Of a stretch of 64,000 nucleotides of DNA, positions 35,466 through 45,901 are shown piece by piece. Position 1 is the first letter of the stretch, and every line of letters starts with the position of its first letter. The position numbers and the translations under genes are program-made. The DNA lies in the NCBI RefSeq assembly GCF_050948215.1, contig NC_135155.1:10062001-10126000 (forward strand), given 5' to 3'. A model generated the notes under the pieces. The model was not told the origin of the DNA, did not search any database, and saw nothing but the letters and a program-made list of their open reading frames with translations. This stretch comes from Halictus rubicundus (taxonomy: Eukaryota > Arthropoda > Insecta > Hymenoptera > Halictidae).

Positions 35466-37740
35466 GGTTTCTTCGTGTTTCCATATGGTATCGGAAGAAA
35501 ATGTACAGTAAATGAATTATACTAGTTTCTAAGAAATGTTACGGGTCGTATTTTCCCTTTTCGGTTGTGAACATGCACAACGTTAAATTGTATCTTTTCG
35601 TACCTGACTGTACCAGCGATTCCGTCGGAGGAGCAAGAGAATTAATCTCACCCGAAGAAGATTCGCTCCCGAAGAAGCTCTGCGTGGCTCGCATCGCGAT
35701 TTCGAAGCAGTCATCCCCGTGTCCGAGCTTTGACAAAGCTAACCCGCGTATTCTGCCTTCTCATCGCCCGGTGATCGATGCGCCGTAATTAGAGATGGAG
35801 TTTAATAAGAGTGATTTATGAATGGCGGTCCCGGATCACGGGACGTTATGGATTGTCCTTCCACGCGTTGCGATGCGATGACTTACAAAGCGTTCCGATG
35901 ATCTATCCGTTGAAACAATGAGATCGAGGAGCCACTGCGAGAGAGACTAACGACCCGGACTCTCCCGAAGAATCGATCGCCGAATAAGAGGTACCCGGAA
36001 ACGTGGTTTTATCATTTGTCCAGTAGAGGATTACGCTCGATCTTGTCCGCATTCTGAAATGTTGTTATTGAATCCCGGAACTGAACCCGAGCTCTACGAA
36101 GTCCTTCGAACAAAAGCGACATGATACTGCACTTCTGTTACCTCAGTGATACGTATCAGTTTCAACTAACTCTACAAACCACTTTCAGATGCATACCTCT
36201 ACAGCCTTCTCGATAGTCGGTTCACTGATTTCTATGCTATCAGGATTGCGATCGATGTCTTCGAGCCATCGATAGAGAAACTATGCACCTCCAGATGGGG
36301 ACGATAGTGTCCGACGGCTACTATACTCCTTCAAATCTACTTGGATTTCTTTCATTCCTTAGATAAACCGACTCACAGGCGATACGATTCTCCGATAATA
36401 ACTACGTAATCTAATTCAATAACTTGAATTTCAATGAACTTATTCAAATCCTTACAATACAACTCGGACACGTCGACTTTCTGTATCTTAATTACGATGT
36501 AAATTGTGAAGTGAAAATTTTGTGAAGGCGGTGGGACACAGCTTCGATACACAGAAAACACAGTAAATTTGCAGGACAAGACATACCGATTCAATTTTTA
36601 TTAATGGCTTAGATGAAAGAAATTTGTACTACTTCCTTCGCGATTCTGACCGAGTAGAATCTATTCAAAATGCTGATTGCGCGTCATGAGCTGAACTAAT
36701 TGTTCTGGCTTCGCAGAAGAAGCCGTTTGGTCGAGAAAAGGTGATTCTGACCGCAGTTTCGGAATCAGAGAGTAGAAGCCGAAAGGAGAAGAGGAAGAGA
36801 AACATTCCGGGCGAATTCGTCGGTCCGGCATTCGGGATATTAAATGGCGCGTGTCGGTGCGTGATACCGTGGGACGCTATCAAATCGGCCATCTTGCCTG
36901 TAAAAGTTTCGTTTTGTCCGGTTGGTTTATAGCCCGGCGAAACCGAGTCGTGGGTCCCCGTCTACGGCCGGCCGAGCATTGTTCGACTTGCACACGTTCC
37001 TTTTCACCCCGGAATAGCCAAGCCGTGATTAACTTCGGCCGTTCGTACCGTCGACGTGATATAAACGCCGTGACGATATCGCCCCCCGAGAAATGGAATT
37101 CCACGCCGCCCGGTAACCCTTTTCGACGTCATACCGGTTAATTTACTCGCGTGGTCCGCGGTTATCAGTTTCGCCTTCTGCCATCGGAGGCCGCATTCGA
37201 GAGATTTACACGTTCGGCCAAGATCCGCGGCACACGTCGTCCTTGTCTGCGGATCTAGCGCATTCTAGATATCACCGATCAGCGAACGCATCGCGTGACT
37301 CGCCGATCTAAATTCCCGATGATGGCTGCCCGCATCCACCAGATACCGCCGATGATCGAATGACCCGCACAAGAGCCTTTTCCCGATATTCAAATTGAAA
37401 ACTGTCGTCGAACGCCGGCCGACCATCACGCTGTCGATTCATTCCGTTGATCGACAACGCGATGTTTTTTAACTGCGAACCCGACCGTCGCCGGTCGAAT
37501 CGCCGGTTCCGCAGATTTTTCACGATTGTTGAAACGTTAATCTTTTAGCTGGGGACATGACGAGTTAAAGGGGCCGTCTCGTGTAAACGCTGAAAATGAC
37601 TTTCTTTTTCTGTAATAAACTACTAATAAATTTTTATATTAGTTGTCTTTTGCACACGATTGTTCAATCTTGCCGCTTCTACGAGGATACACACGTATCA
37701 GTGCTTGTTCTGTGTAACTTTCTCGCGTCAGTACGCGGTA
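35466..37740. other. Unique sequence, no gene seen
   Basis: CpG-moderate DNA with frames below 100 codons. The block 36690-37540 is richer in CpG. Nothing recognisable on either strand. Confidence 0.4.
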
Positions 37741-37933
37741 TACTGTCCGTGTCTCACAAGATTCTTGAGGGACGGTACAAGGGCAAAGGGAATCCCCAGC
37801 ATTGGTGCTCCCGTAGTCCCAATGTCTAGACTTTGACGTCACACGCGACACGTGAAACGAGGCGTGCCTCTTCCACTCCGACCAATCAGCTCCGCGTTCC
37901 TTTCACGAGACTTCTTGTGAGTCACGCACAGTA
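37741..37933 (+). mobile_element. Family D MITE, copy 2 (full length)
   Basis: A 193-bp element beginning TACTGTCCGTGTCTCACAAG and ending CTTGTGAGTCACGCACAGTA; the ends are inverted repeats of about 21 bp with two mismatches. Shared interior with copy 1: CCAATGTCTAGACTTTGACG then TCAC, GCGTGCCTCTTCCACTC and GACCAATCAGCTCCGCGTTC then CTTTCACGAGACTTCT. It lacks the central CAATAGAGCAGCTAG part present in copies 1 and 3. Confidence 0.78.
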
Positions 37934-37988
37934 TCTATATATGAACTAGATAGATGATCTAGAACCGTCTGTTTTCGTGTATAGTTTA

Positions 37989-38210
37989 TTAACACTAGGC
38001 TTACCCGTCAAAATGACTCGTTCCAATATTTTTAATTTACAGTTATTAAGATTCTAAAGATACATCCGTGAGGAATTATTCAACAAATTTATTTCTTTGG
38101 GTATACGATATCAAAAAGAAGTGGCTAAAAATTTGGACAGCACATTCTTGTTGTTTCTATAAAATCAAGAAACTGTTGGGTACAGCCTACAAACAGTGCA
38201 AGATCCTTAA
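37989..38210 (+). mobile_element. Family F TTAA-flanked (piggyBac-like) MITE, full copy
   Basis: TTAA at 37989-37992 and 38207-38210 bound a 222-bp element starting TTAACACTAGGCTTACCCG followed by TCAAAATGACTCG. The block 38087-38163 is shared with 8064-8142. The right terminus in reverse complement (TTAAGGATCTTGCACTG) is only partly similar to the right end of the 8-kb copy. Starting sequence and length resemble family E, so E and F are probably related. Confidence 0.6.
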
Positions 38211-39988
38211 AAGGTGCATTTCACACTCTCCAAGGTGAATTCCGAGCAGACGAAGACAAAATTATTTTCGCATGTCGCGTGCATCGTTCGATGAATCGCT
38301 TTAGAAAATTCAGCGTGGCTTGTAAAGCAACGAAACTCCACGCGAACGATAAAAACTGTAGAATCTTTGATCGATGGAAAATTCACAGAAGCTTCTCCTT
38401 TCTGCAGGGTCGTTTGGCCGAAAACGTTGTCCCAAGAAGTAATCCCCGGAAGCACCCGGAGGCGAGGAGCGTTCGAACATCGATTCGCAATAGTCCTCGC
38501 TCGATTCCCAAAATCAGTGCCAAAACTACGACTCGGAGGGAAGCGTAGCACCTCGAAGTCACGTTTGGTTATATCGTTGGAAGCCGAACGGTTCTTATCG
38601 CGACGTCGCAGGCCAGGTAGCGTCGCGTCGGCAGGTCGCTCTGCATTCGGGAAAGAAGAGGCGTCGTAAACAGGGCCGGCAGGCAAAAGCGAAGCCGGCA
38701 GCAGCGCGATGCGTTGTATCGGGCGATACGAAGGAGACATCCGAGGGTTCGTAAAGCAAACGAGCCACCTTATCGGCCGGTCCATCTGTATTCACGACGC
38801 TTCTGGCTTATCTTCGGCGTCCCCTCTCTCTCTCTCTCTCCCTCTCTTTCTCTCAGTCTTTCTTAAACGGAGGCGAACGAAGACCGCCGAGCCGACCGTA
38901 CGGCTCTCTGTCCCTCCTCCTGTCTTTCTGCTCTTTCCCTGAGGAGATCACTTGCCGGCACTCCGGCTCAGCCATACTGCCACTCCATCACATCAGCATC
39001 TCTGTTTTCCACTCTATCGCCCCGTCACATCTACCCGTTCCCCGGATTCTTTATCCTTCGCCGTCCGAGTCGCTCTCTCCATCTCCTCCGCCACTCCGGC
39101 ATCTATCTGCACTTTCATCCGTTTTACTCCATAGTTCTTGCTCCCGGCCGGTTATCCGCGTGTACACCGGAAAAGAATGAAGAAAAACGAGCACGGCTCG
39201 AGATGAGAAGTCTTGCCACTCATCCGCGGCTAATCCTCCTTTTCTCTTCAAAGTCATCGTCGCGCCGCGCCGCGACGCTCCGCGAATCTTCTTCGCCCTC
39301 GCGGACGCCGTTCACGATGAACGCGGCCGGCCGGATTACCGGTCGGCCCCTCGACGAATGATCGGTACCATCCCTCCTCTCTTCACCCTTGTCCTCCAGC
39401 CTCAGCCCCGCGCAATCCGCGACACGGTTTCACGCTTTCACGCTACGCCGCTTCGCGCCCAGCCACGCTCTCTAAGAAAATGAGGCTAAGTTCCCCGCGG
39501 GACAAAAGGGAATAATCTTTCGCCTAGGTTTCTTTCTTCCCTCGCGCAGACTCCAGCCGGCTAGCTTTTGGGCCAAGGGTAGTCACGTGACTTTTGCAGA
39601 GTTAGCAGGTCGGTAACTGTTGTATAATTTCCGTTCAAAGCCTTCGGACACTGACTTAAAATAAGTCTGTGACTAAACTTGTCCAATTTTTTTATCTGTA
39701 TTGTCGATACTATGAATTCTGACGCCAGAAACGTGCTTCGAGTTTTGGGCTTTATTTCGCAGAGAATCAAGACAAAATGTAGCTCAATTTGTAGATGGAG
39801 ATATTTTCTAGCGCGCGCTACTCGCGATTTCATCCAGAAAACTCATCCAGTGGCATAAAAATGCTTGGATTCCACGGCATGCAAATCATCAATTTTTGGC
39901 TTACTTCTAACGCTTATATTGCCAAATATCTGCATAATCTCGTCGGCCCATGACCAGCGCGCGCTAGATTGAACCTTCCTCTTTCGAA
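38211..39988. other. GC-rich to pyrimidine-rich stretch, no confirmed gene
   Basis: Minus-strand frame of 192 codons (38207-38785) overlaps plus-strand frames of 89-100 codons; no domain is recognised in any. 38820-39170 is CT-rich on the plus strand. CpG density is high until 39480, then falls. Confidence 0.35.
38824..38840 (+). repeat. (CT)n microsatellite
   Basis: Short CT tract followed by further pyrimidine-rich sequence to about 38855. Confidence 0.85.
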
Positions 39989-40119
39989 TGAGCCCTTTCC
40001 CAGCGAAAAAGATTCTCATATAAGGACGAGAAGTCGAGACACGTAAAACCATTTTTCGTCTATTCTTGTCGGTAACGTGGTCACTCTACCTTATCGCGAA
40101 TCTAGAGAGTCTTGACTGT
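39989..40119 (+). repeat. Family I repeat, copy 1
   Basis: About 130 bp containing GAGCCCTTTCC, GATTCTCATATAAGGACGA, GTAACGTGGTCACTCTACCT and TATCGCGAATCTA. The same sequence occurs inverted at 48752-48886 at roughly 80% identity by eye. It is probably part of a dispersed transposon; no termini could be fixed. Confidence 0.6.
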
Positions 40120-40720
40120 TATGTAGGCCGCTTTGGAATATTCAGCGAGAGGGATCGCGCCCGAGGAGTTTATTAGAGGTGTAGCATCGGGACGCGCGCG
40201 TGCATCCGCGCGAGGATCATACTTTATGGAAACCCCGGATTACCGGGGATTACTAGCTGGATATAATCGCTTATGTTCTTCCTAAAGCCTTAAGCAATGC
40301 TAAGCCGCTAGTTACGAGCTTTTTATAAAACCCGCGGAAACTTCTGCGGCTGCACATCCGGCTACCGGATCGGCGCGGCCGTCGCCCAGGCTGATAAGGT
40401 GCCTGTGTTTATTAGCATGATTTCCTCCCGAGGCTCGAAGAACACCGTTTTTATTCCTTCTCGGTGTGCTTTCGAGACAGGGTTTTTTAGCACCTTGATT
40501 TCCGCCTCGGTCGTGTATTTGCGTACCGGTTTAAAGATTCATTTTTTCCTTTGGGATGTGTTCGCGGGAAGCGAATATTATTAGGCAATTATTAGAATAT
40601 TAAATTATATTATTGCGGTAAATGTTGCCTTTCGTGTACAATTTCATTAAACAAATTATTGTCTTTTTATTGGCATTTTTAGGCATCTCTATGGTAGAAT
40701 TACGTTCGAATTGCTAACGA
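40120..40720. other. Unique sequence
   Basis: CpG-moderate DNA with a small hairpin, CCCCGGATTACCGGGG, near 40234. No gene seen. Confidence 0.35.
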
Positions 40721-40908
40721 TAAAGTGAATTCTCGATATATGTCAACAAAACACGGGTCTTGCCGGCGTCGTTTATCATCCAGGAGACATACCCGAGCCG
40801 TGTTATGTTCACACTCCTCCGATGTCCAGGTATACCCCGCGGTAGTGGGGATAATTCCGAGACGTTTATCATCCAGGCCTCGGCGACATATACAGAGAAA
40901 TCACTGTA
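40721..40908 (+). mobile_element. Family A MITE, copy 5
   Basis: TA at 40721-40722 and 40907-40908. The ends are AAGTGAATTCTCGATATATG and ACATATACAGAGAAATCACT then G. The interior carries GGTATACCCCGCGGTAGTGG, the same variant centre as copy 7. Confidence 0.78.
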
Positions 40909-41168
40909 TTTTCGGAAGAAGTGGATTAATTAGTATTTGAAAATGGTTGACATTCCCTTGTTAATTCGGCGATATAGCTTTACGGCGGAGCAGCGGGATT
41001 GCTCTCGAAGGACGATCGATGGGAAAGTGTTCCAAATCGAGCGGGAAGTTCACGCCCCGCGGCGTCGTTAATTCAGCGCATCCCGAAATCTTCGGGTCAG
41101 TTTAAAACCGGTCCGGAAACGAGGTGCACTCGCGGGACCGCGTCCATCCCGATAATTACGAGAGGCGT
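40909..41168. other. Unique sequence
   Basis: Short CpG-rich interval before a CT tract. Nothing recognisable. Confidence 0.3.
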
Positions 41169-41188
41169 TCTCTCTCTCTCTCTCTCTC
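41169..41188 (+). repeat. (TC)n microsatellite
   Basis: About 20 bp of TC dinucleotides. Confidence 0.9.
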
Positions 41189-41293
41189 CCGTGGAGAATT
41201 TCACCGGACGATCGGCGGGAACGTTAACGATAGAAGTGGAACACGGTGTCCTACTTTCGTCTCACAATCGGAAGCTCTCTTAGGAGTTGCCGG

Positions 41294-41704
41294 ATGGAAT
41301 TGGCCGGTGTAAGAGGAATTCCGCGATTAGACATTTACAGGCCGAATCTTCGATCGGATATCGATTCGCCGGCCGATCTTTTTACTGCTGACGCCGACCG
41401 AGGGCGGGGGCGTGCGCGGAGCTTAAGGGACCGAGACCGCCGATCTCTTTGTTCGGACGTCTCTACCGCGACGGTGAACGAGGGAATCGAGCCGAAGGCA
41501 ACGAAGGGGAATAAAAGACGGAGCAAGTGGTCTCTCTCTGCTCGCACACCGAGATCTCCCGTAAGCGGCACTCCGAGAGCCGGTCTGACCGGTACTCTGC
41601 CGACCATTGTCGGACGTCTAGCTGCGAGCGATCGTCTCCGTTTCCACGCCCGGTTCCTCGAGAATCGTAAATTTTTGCTCGAACTACGTGCTCGCGAGCT
41701 CTGA
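41294..41704 (+). other. Unconfirmed open frame, 136 codons
   Basis: A plus-strand frame starting in a fair context (CCGGATGG). The translation begins MELAGVRGIPRLDIYRPNL, has an Asp/Arg/Ser-rich middle, a basic KGNKRRSKW stretch and ends FLENRKFLLELRAREL. It looks more protein-like than most frames here but has no domain I recognise. The opposite strand is also open for 151 codons (41335-41790), which weakens the case. A GTAAGC donor-like site lies inside at about 41560. It could be an exon, a short lineage-specific gene or chance. Confidence 0.2.
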
Positions 41705-41939
41705 TCTCCCGCCTCGGTCCCTCTTCGCTGCTTTGTTTTATGCGGCACCGACCTAATGCGGTTTCTTCTGCTTTCGTAATACGCTGACACCGTTCACGGT
41801 ATTATTACGCATTGAGGCGTCCCACGCTTTTAGAATGAGAGGATTAAGCAAACCTCTGTTCACATCGTTTCTTGATAAGACGCTGAATCGATTGATATAA
41901 TGCAGTACATTACGTTCTGTTTTTGGGTCCATTTCAATA

Positions 41940-42306
41940 TGCAGGATGTCCCAAAAATGTACCTCCTTGAAGGGGAGCATTCCTTAGGTCATTTCAAGTA
42001 ACTTTTTCCTTTGCGAAAATGTTCTACGCGGCTTTGTTAACGAGTTATCAACGAAAAACGCGGACCAATCAGAGCGCGCCTATAGCAGAGGGATCCCGGC
42101 TCGGCGACACCTCCCGCTGAGCGCGGCGTTGGCATTGGTCGAGTCAGAATCCGCCTGCTGTATCCGCGCTCTGATTGGTCTGTGTTTTTCGCTAATAACT
42201 CCTTAACAAAGCCGCGGAGAACATTTTCGCAAAGGAAAAAGTTACTTTAAATTGCGTCAGGAATCACCCCCTCCAAGAAAATACAACATTTTTGGGACAC
42301 CCTATA
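41940..42306. mobile_element. Family B foldback MITE, copy 2 (well preserved)
   Basis: A 367-bp element with termini TGCAGGATGTCCCAAAAATG and CATTTTTGGGACACCCTATA. Long arms at about 41995-42085 and 42150-42255 are near-perfect inverted copies of each other, both containing the sequence CTTTGCGAAAATGTTC, the ACGCGGCTTTGTTAA / TTAACAAAGCCGCGG pair and GACCAATCAGAGCGCG / CGCGCTCTGATTGGTC. The central unpaired part is about 65 bp. No coding capacity; the structure is a MITE or foldback element able to form a long hairpin. Confidence 0.8.
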
Positions 42307-42328
42307 TGTATTGCATAATGTATACCGG

Positions 42329-42793
42329 TGTAGAGGATGTTCGATTACAAGGGACAAAATTTAAGGCGCGCTTTTCCATGACGATATAAGACAAAAATTT
42401 TTTAGTTATTAACCATTAAAAATCCTCCAAAAATAAGAAGTCACCTCGCAAGAAGTCACCTGGCAGGAATGCGGGTGTGAACCGTCCGATTGGGTCAACC
42501 CACACACAGTTTCGGTTCCAGGCGAATTATTGGCTAAAGTGTGTGACGTCACATCCTAACTATTGGGTGCGAGCGAGGACCTCCTCGGATACGTGACTGT
42601 CGCGCGCCTTTATGACACGAGCAACGTTACACCTCTGTTGGTTGGGTTGCCGCACTCTAGGCGGATTTGACATTGATAATAACTAAGAAATGAAGCCGAA
42701 ATTGCAATTTTTTTATTCTTCATTTTCTTCTTATATTGTCTTGGAGGACCGGCCCTTAAATTTTCTCCGACCTGTAGTCGAACACCCTGTATA
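42329..42793. mobile_element. Family C MITE (465 bp)
   Basis: Left end TGTAGAGGATGTTCGATTAC and, in reverse complement, right end TATACAGGGTGTTCGACTAC; both continue into AAAATTTAAGG, so the inverted repeats extend roughly 45 bp with mismatches. The interior contains ATTGGCTAAAGTGTGTGACG then TCAC, a CCAAT plus CRE arrangement also found in family D, and an AT-rich 3' part. It starts about 22 bp after the family B copy. No transposase. Confidence 0.7.
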
Positions 42794-43050
42794 TGGTGGA
42801 ATTATACGTTCGTAAAGAAGAAGTAAATGGAGAAACAAGTAAATAGTGATTTGAAGCTCGGAACACAGACTTGACTACAATTGAGATTGATATGTTCAAC
42901 ATTTTATATCCAAAGGAACAGAAAGCGTATTGTGCTCATTGTACGATTCGTTTGAGGTCATATGACGTCGATGATGAATATGTTCTGCTTTTAATACGTT
43001 TTTCGCTGCACCCAGAAAATTGAATACCATTTTCCCATCGAAGCGAGTAT

Positions 43051-43055
<5 letters not shown>
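42794..43055. other. Unique sequence
   Basis: Short AT-rich interval between the family C element and the long CT tract. Confidence 0.3.

Positions 43056-43115
<60 letters not shown>
43056..43115 (+). repeat. (TC)n microsatellite, about 30 units
   Basis: Sixty bases of uninterrupted TC, the longest simple repeat in the window. Frames through it on either strand (Ser-Leu or Arg-Glu runs) are artefacts. Confidence 0.95.
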
Positions 43116-43117
<2 letters not shown>

Positions 43118-44593
43118 GACGAGCGACACACGCTCTGGAACTTTGTTTTTATGCAGAACCGCGCTCTCGTTCTTTACGCAACATCGGATATTGTGCAAAG
43201 AACGTTGAGATCATACGTCGTGAATTCTGCTTCCAATACTTTTCAGCGGAGCATACATACATATGTTAACTTTTTACCTTGTTGCTTTTTTTTTTGCGAC
43301 GATCTTAAAAGCGCCATGTGAAAGTTCGACGGTTAGAACAGTCGTACTTGCTCGAGTGTTATGAATAGTATTCCAGTAGAACGAGTTAAGTCCTTCACTC
43401 ACCTGCAACAGAAAGAAAATGACAAATTATTAACGACCCCTCTCTGGCAGATCGATATTCGGTGTTTATAACAGTTAACAAAGAAAATACAATTTACGGA
43501 TAATTTCTTCATGGTCTATGCAATTATTCATTAATTCTACTAAACTAGAAGAGTGTAAACATAACCACGATTCTAAAATTCTGCATTTTTATGCAGAATA
43601 AAAATTTACCAAGTCAATCGTAAGAAACAGAATTTGATCGAAAATATACATCTTTTGTTAACAATCTCAAAAATAATATTACAATATTCTTCAATTCTTT
43701 TAATATTTTTTCTCGTATTTCACCTCTTAATTGTTGTAATAAATGCAGCGAACGCGCAGCCTGTTTATCTATAAGTATCTTTTGACATACGAGTACGCTA
43801 TATTCGAATCATTCTGTTGGTCGCAGTAAAAGCCGACGAAATTCGCGTAACTAAATAGTAAACTCATTTTCGCGCGGCCAACAGCTCATAAGCTTCGAGA
43901 CCCGCAGACTCTGCGAAATTTTCAACGAAAGCCGTGACAATGTACGAAATTTACCAAGAATTATGTGTCGGCGTCGTTATTAATAGCGTCTCATTTCCAT
44001 TTTATTACCGGGTATAAATTTCACGTTTCCATGACGAGGAAGACGTGTTCCATAAAGCACACCTACCGATTGAGACATTACCGGCAAAATTGGTAGGCTT
44101 CTTTCGCGGGACAGCCGAGGCGAACGAAAGTGGGATAACCAGTTTTGTCAGCGTGCTAGATAGCTGGACGTTGTCGCTTCGTTGCGAACGTGTCATTTCA
44201 GCCGAAACCGGTTGCTGCGCGCCGCAGACATATATCTTTATTCGCTCGCCTCGGACGGATAATGTTGTCATTTTTTTTTTTTGTCGCGGCTAATTTTAAA
44301 GCGAGACCCGACGATCACGCGACACCGATCGTTTAAAACGAGTCTGCCGGATTAAATTGATTCCGTGCGAAATCTTCTCGCGACTCGACCGCGGGATCCA
44401 CATCCGAGGAGAACTTCGAATCAGAGAGCACCAGCCATTTATAATCTCATTATTTATCAAACGTAGAGATAGTAAGAGGAACTTTGACTAATTGACAATG
44501 TCGTATTCCATTCTATATTTTGTTCGTGCAGTGTAGTTGGGTGTAGTTGAGGATGAACGAATGATTGATGCACGAATGAGCGAGAGTATAAGA
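43116..44593. other. AT-rich then GC-moderate unique sequence
   Basis: 43675-43755 carries a reverse-oriented family H interior (TTAATATTTTTTCTCGTATT then TCACC). The stretch 44000-44400 is CpG-moderate with frames under 90 codons. No gene recognised. Confidence 0.35.
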
Positions 44594-44764
44594 TACAGTG
44601 AATTCTCGATTATGTCAACAACACGGGTCTTGCCAGCGTCGTGTTATGTTTACATGCCTCGAGGTCTCTCGAGCTTCGTGGTATCACGGTGTGTACCCCG
44701 TGGCAGTGGGGATAATTCCGCGACATTAATCATCCAAGCCTTGGCGACATATATAGAGAAATCC
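44594..44764 (+). mobile_element. Family A MITE, copy 6
   Basis: TA at 44594-44595 then CAGTGAATTCTCGATTATGT and AACAACACGGGTCTTGCCAG. The interior lacks the AGGAGACATACCC block and has GTGTGTACCCCGTGGCAGTG at the centre. The right end reads GACATATATAGAGAAATCCC and continues TTTTCACAG, so the distal terminus is altered by substitution or a small insertion. Confidence 0.7.
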
Positions 44765-45763
44765 CCTTTTCACAGTCAAGAAAAATAGGCTGTTTTTAGT
44801 GAATTTATTCGATGTAGGTTATCGCACAAGAAGAATTGTCCGTAAAGGTAGCAGAATGTAAACTGTTCACCTCGGCCAACTTTAGGAGTCTCGATTCTCC
44901 TAATTTGTAAGTTGGATCGTTTCGGGGGAGCGGACGGTGCGAAATCCGCGGAACTTTTTCGAGAACTGTTCGAATTTGAAATTGGAGACCCGGTTCAATT
45001 ATACGTCCTAACGATTGGAGGGGAAAAGGAAAAAGAGAGATGATCGAATTCAGAAAAAAAAACGAAGCGACGCGAGCTAACCGTATCGATTTCCCGTTGA
45101 ACGGAGGAGGACTATGTATCCGCTGGACCTGGTTCCCGGAAAATTACGATTCACTCTGATCCACGGTGATAATGCCGTGCTCCTATCGCGGCATCATCAT
45201 CGGCAGTATTTTCCCCTAACGGGTCAATCTTCTGAAAGAGGCTCCATCTCGAAAAGTGCACGTACACCAGGGGTATCGGAGAGGGAGCAGCAGCGGCGTC
45301 CTCTCCATTGCAGCCCTGTACGTGCTGCATATCCTTCTTCATTCTTGTCCGGCTATCTATTCCGGATCGTTTTCCGACTGATAAATAAACCAGCCCGCTA
45401 GATCATCCATCTTGGTTAGCATTGGGCGTGTTCCCTCCATTGGTGGGCCGCCATTAGAAAGAACCGCAGTCACGGCAGGCCTGGTTAGCTGATTTCGCTC
45501 CCTGTGCATTATCGAGCGCCATCAATCGACGTTGTTGAACCTACCCCAATGACACGAAAGACATCGTCGAGAGGATGCCAGCCGTTAGGCGGCTCGCTAG
45601 GTCCCGGATATGTAATCGTCCGAGTGCAGTAACGTCTCGATGCATGCGAATCAGATGCGCGCGGTATTCGTGGCAAAATACCCACTGCCAGACCAAAGTC
45701 TCTCTGTTTCGGATCATTTCTTTATGAAACTTTTACCAACGTGTCCTGGTTAAAGTGACACCA
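44765..45763. other. Unique sequence
   Basis: CpG-moderate DNA; a 95-codon plus frame (45114-45401) is unrecognised and overlapped by a minus-strand frame. Confidence 0.35.
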
Positions 45764-45901
45764 AACACGACACAATTTGTGTCGATATACGAATCTTGTA
45801 AAAATTTAATCTAACATTGTATGTTCCACTTATTGGTTCGGACAATCGAGAATCTACTGTGTGGTGAATGAAAAAATGGATACGATCCATTGTGTCGTGT
45901 T
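45764..45901. repeat. Inverted-repeat cluster of CGACACAAT
   Basis: AACACGACACAAT at 45764-45776 is matched by its exact reverse complement ATTGTGTCGTGTT at 45889-45901. The first arm also sits in a local palindrome CGACACAATTTGTGTCG (45768-45784). Between them, TCGGACAATCGAGAATCTAC resembles TCGGATAATCGAGGTTCTAT at 54.5 kb. Origin unknown; possibly a small inverted-repeat element. Confidence 0.5.

Noticed and set aside
38207..38785. 192-codon minus-strand open frame
   Set aside because: It starts inside unique CpG-rich DNA, runs into the end of a TTAA element, is overlapped by plus-strand frames and has no recognisable domain.
43049..43198. Open frames encoding Ser-Leu or Arg-Glu runs
   Set aside because: They are translations of the TC microsatellite; the same happens at 18.0, 24.6, 28.6, 41.2, 48.4 and 51.4 kb.
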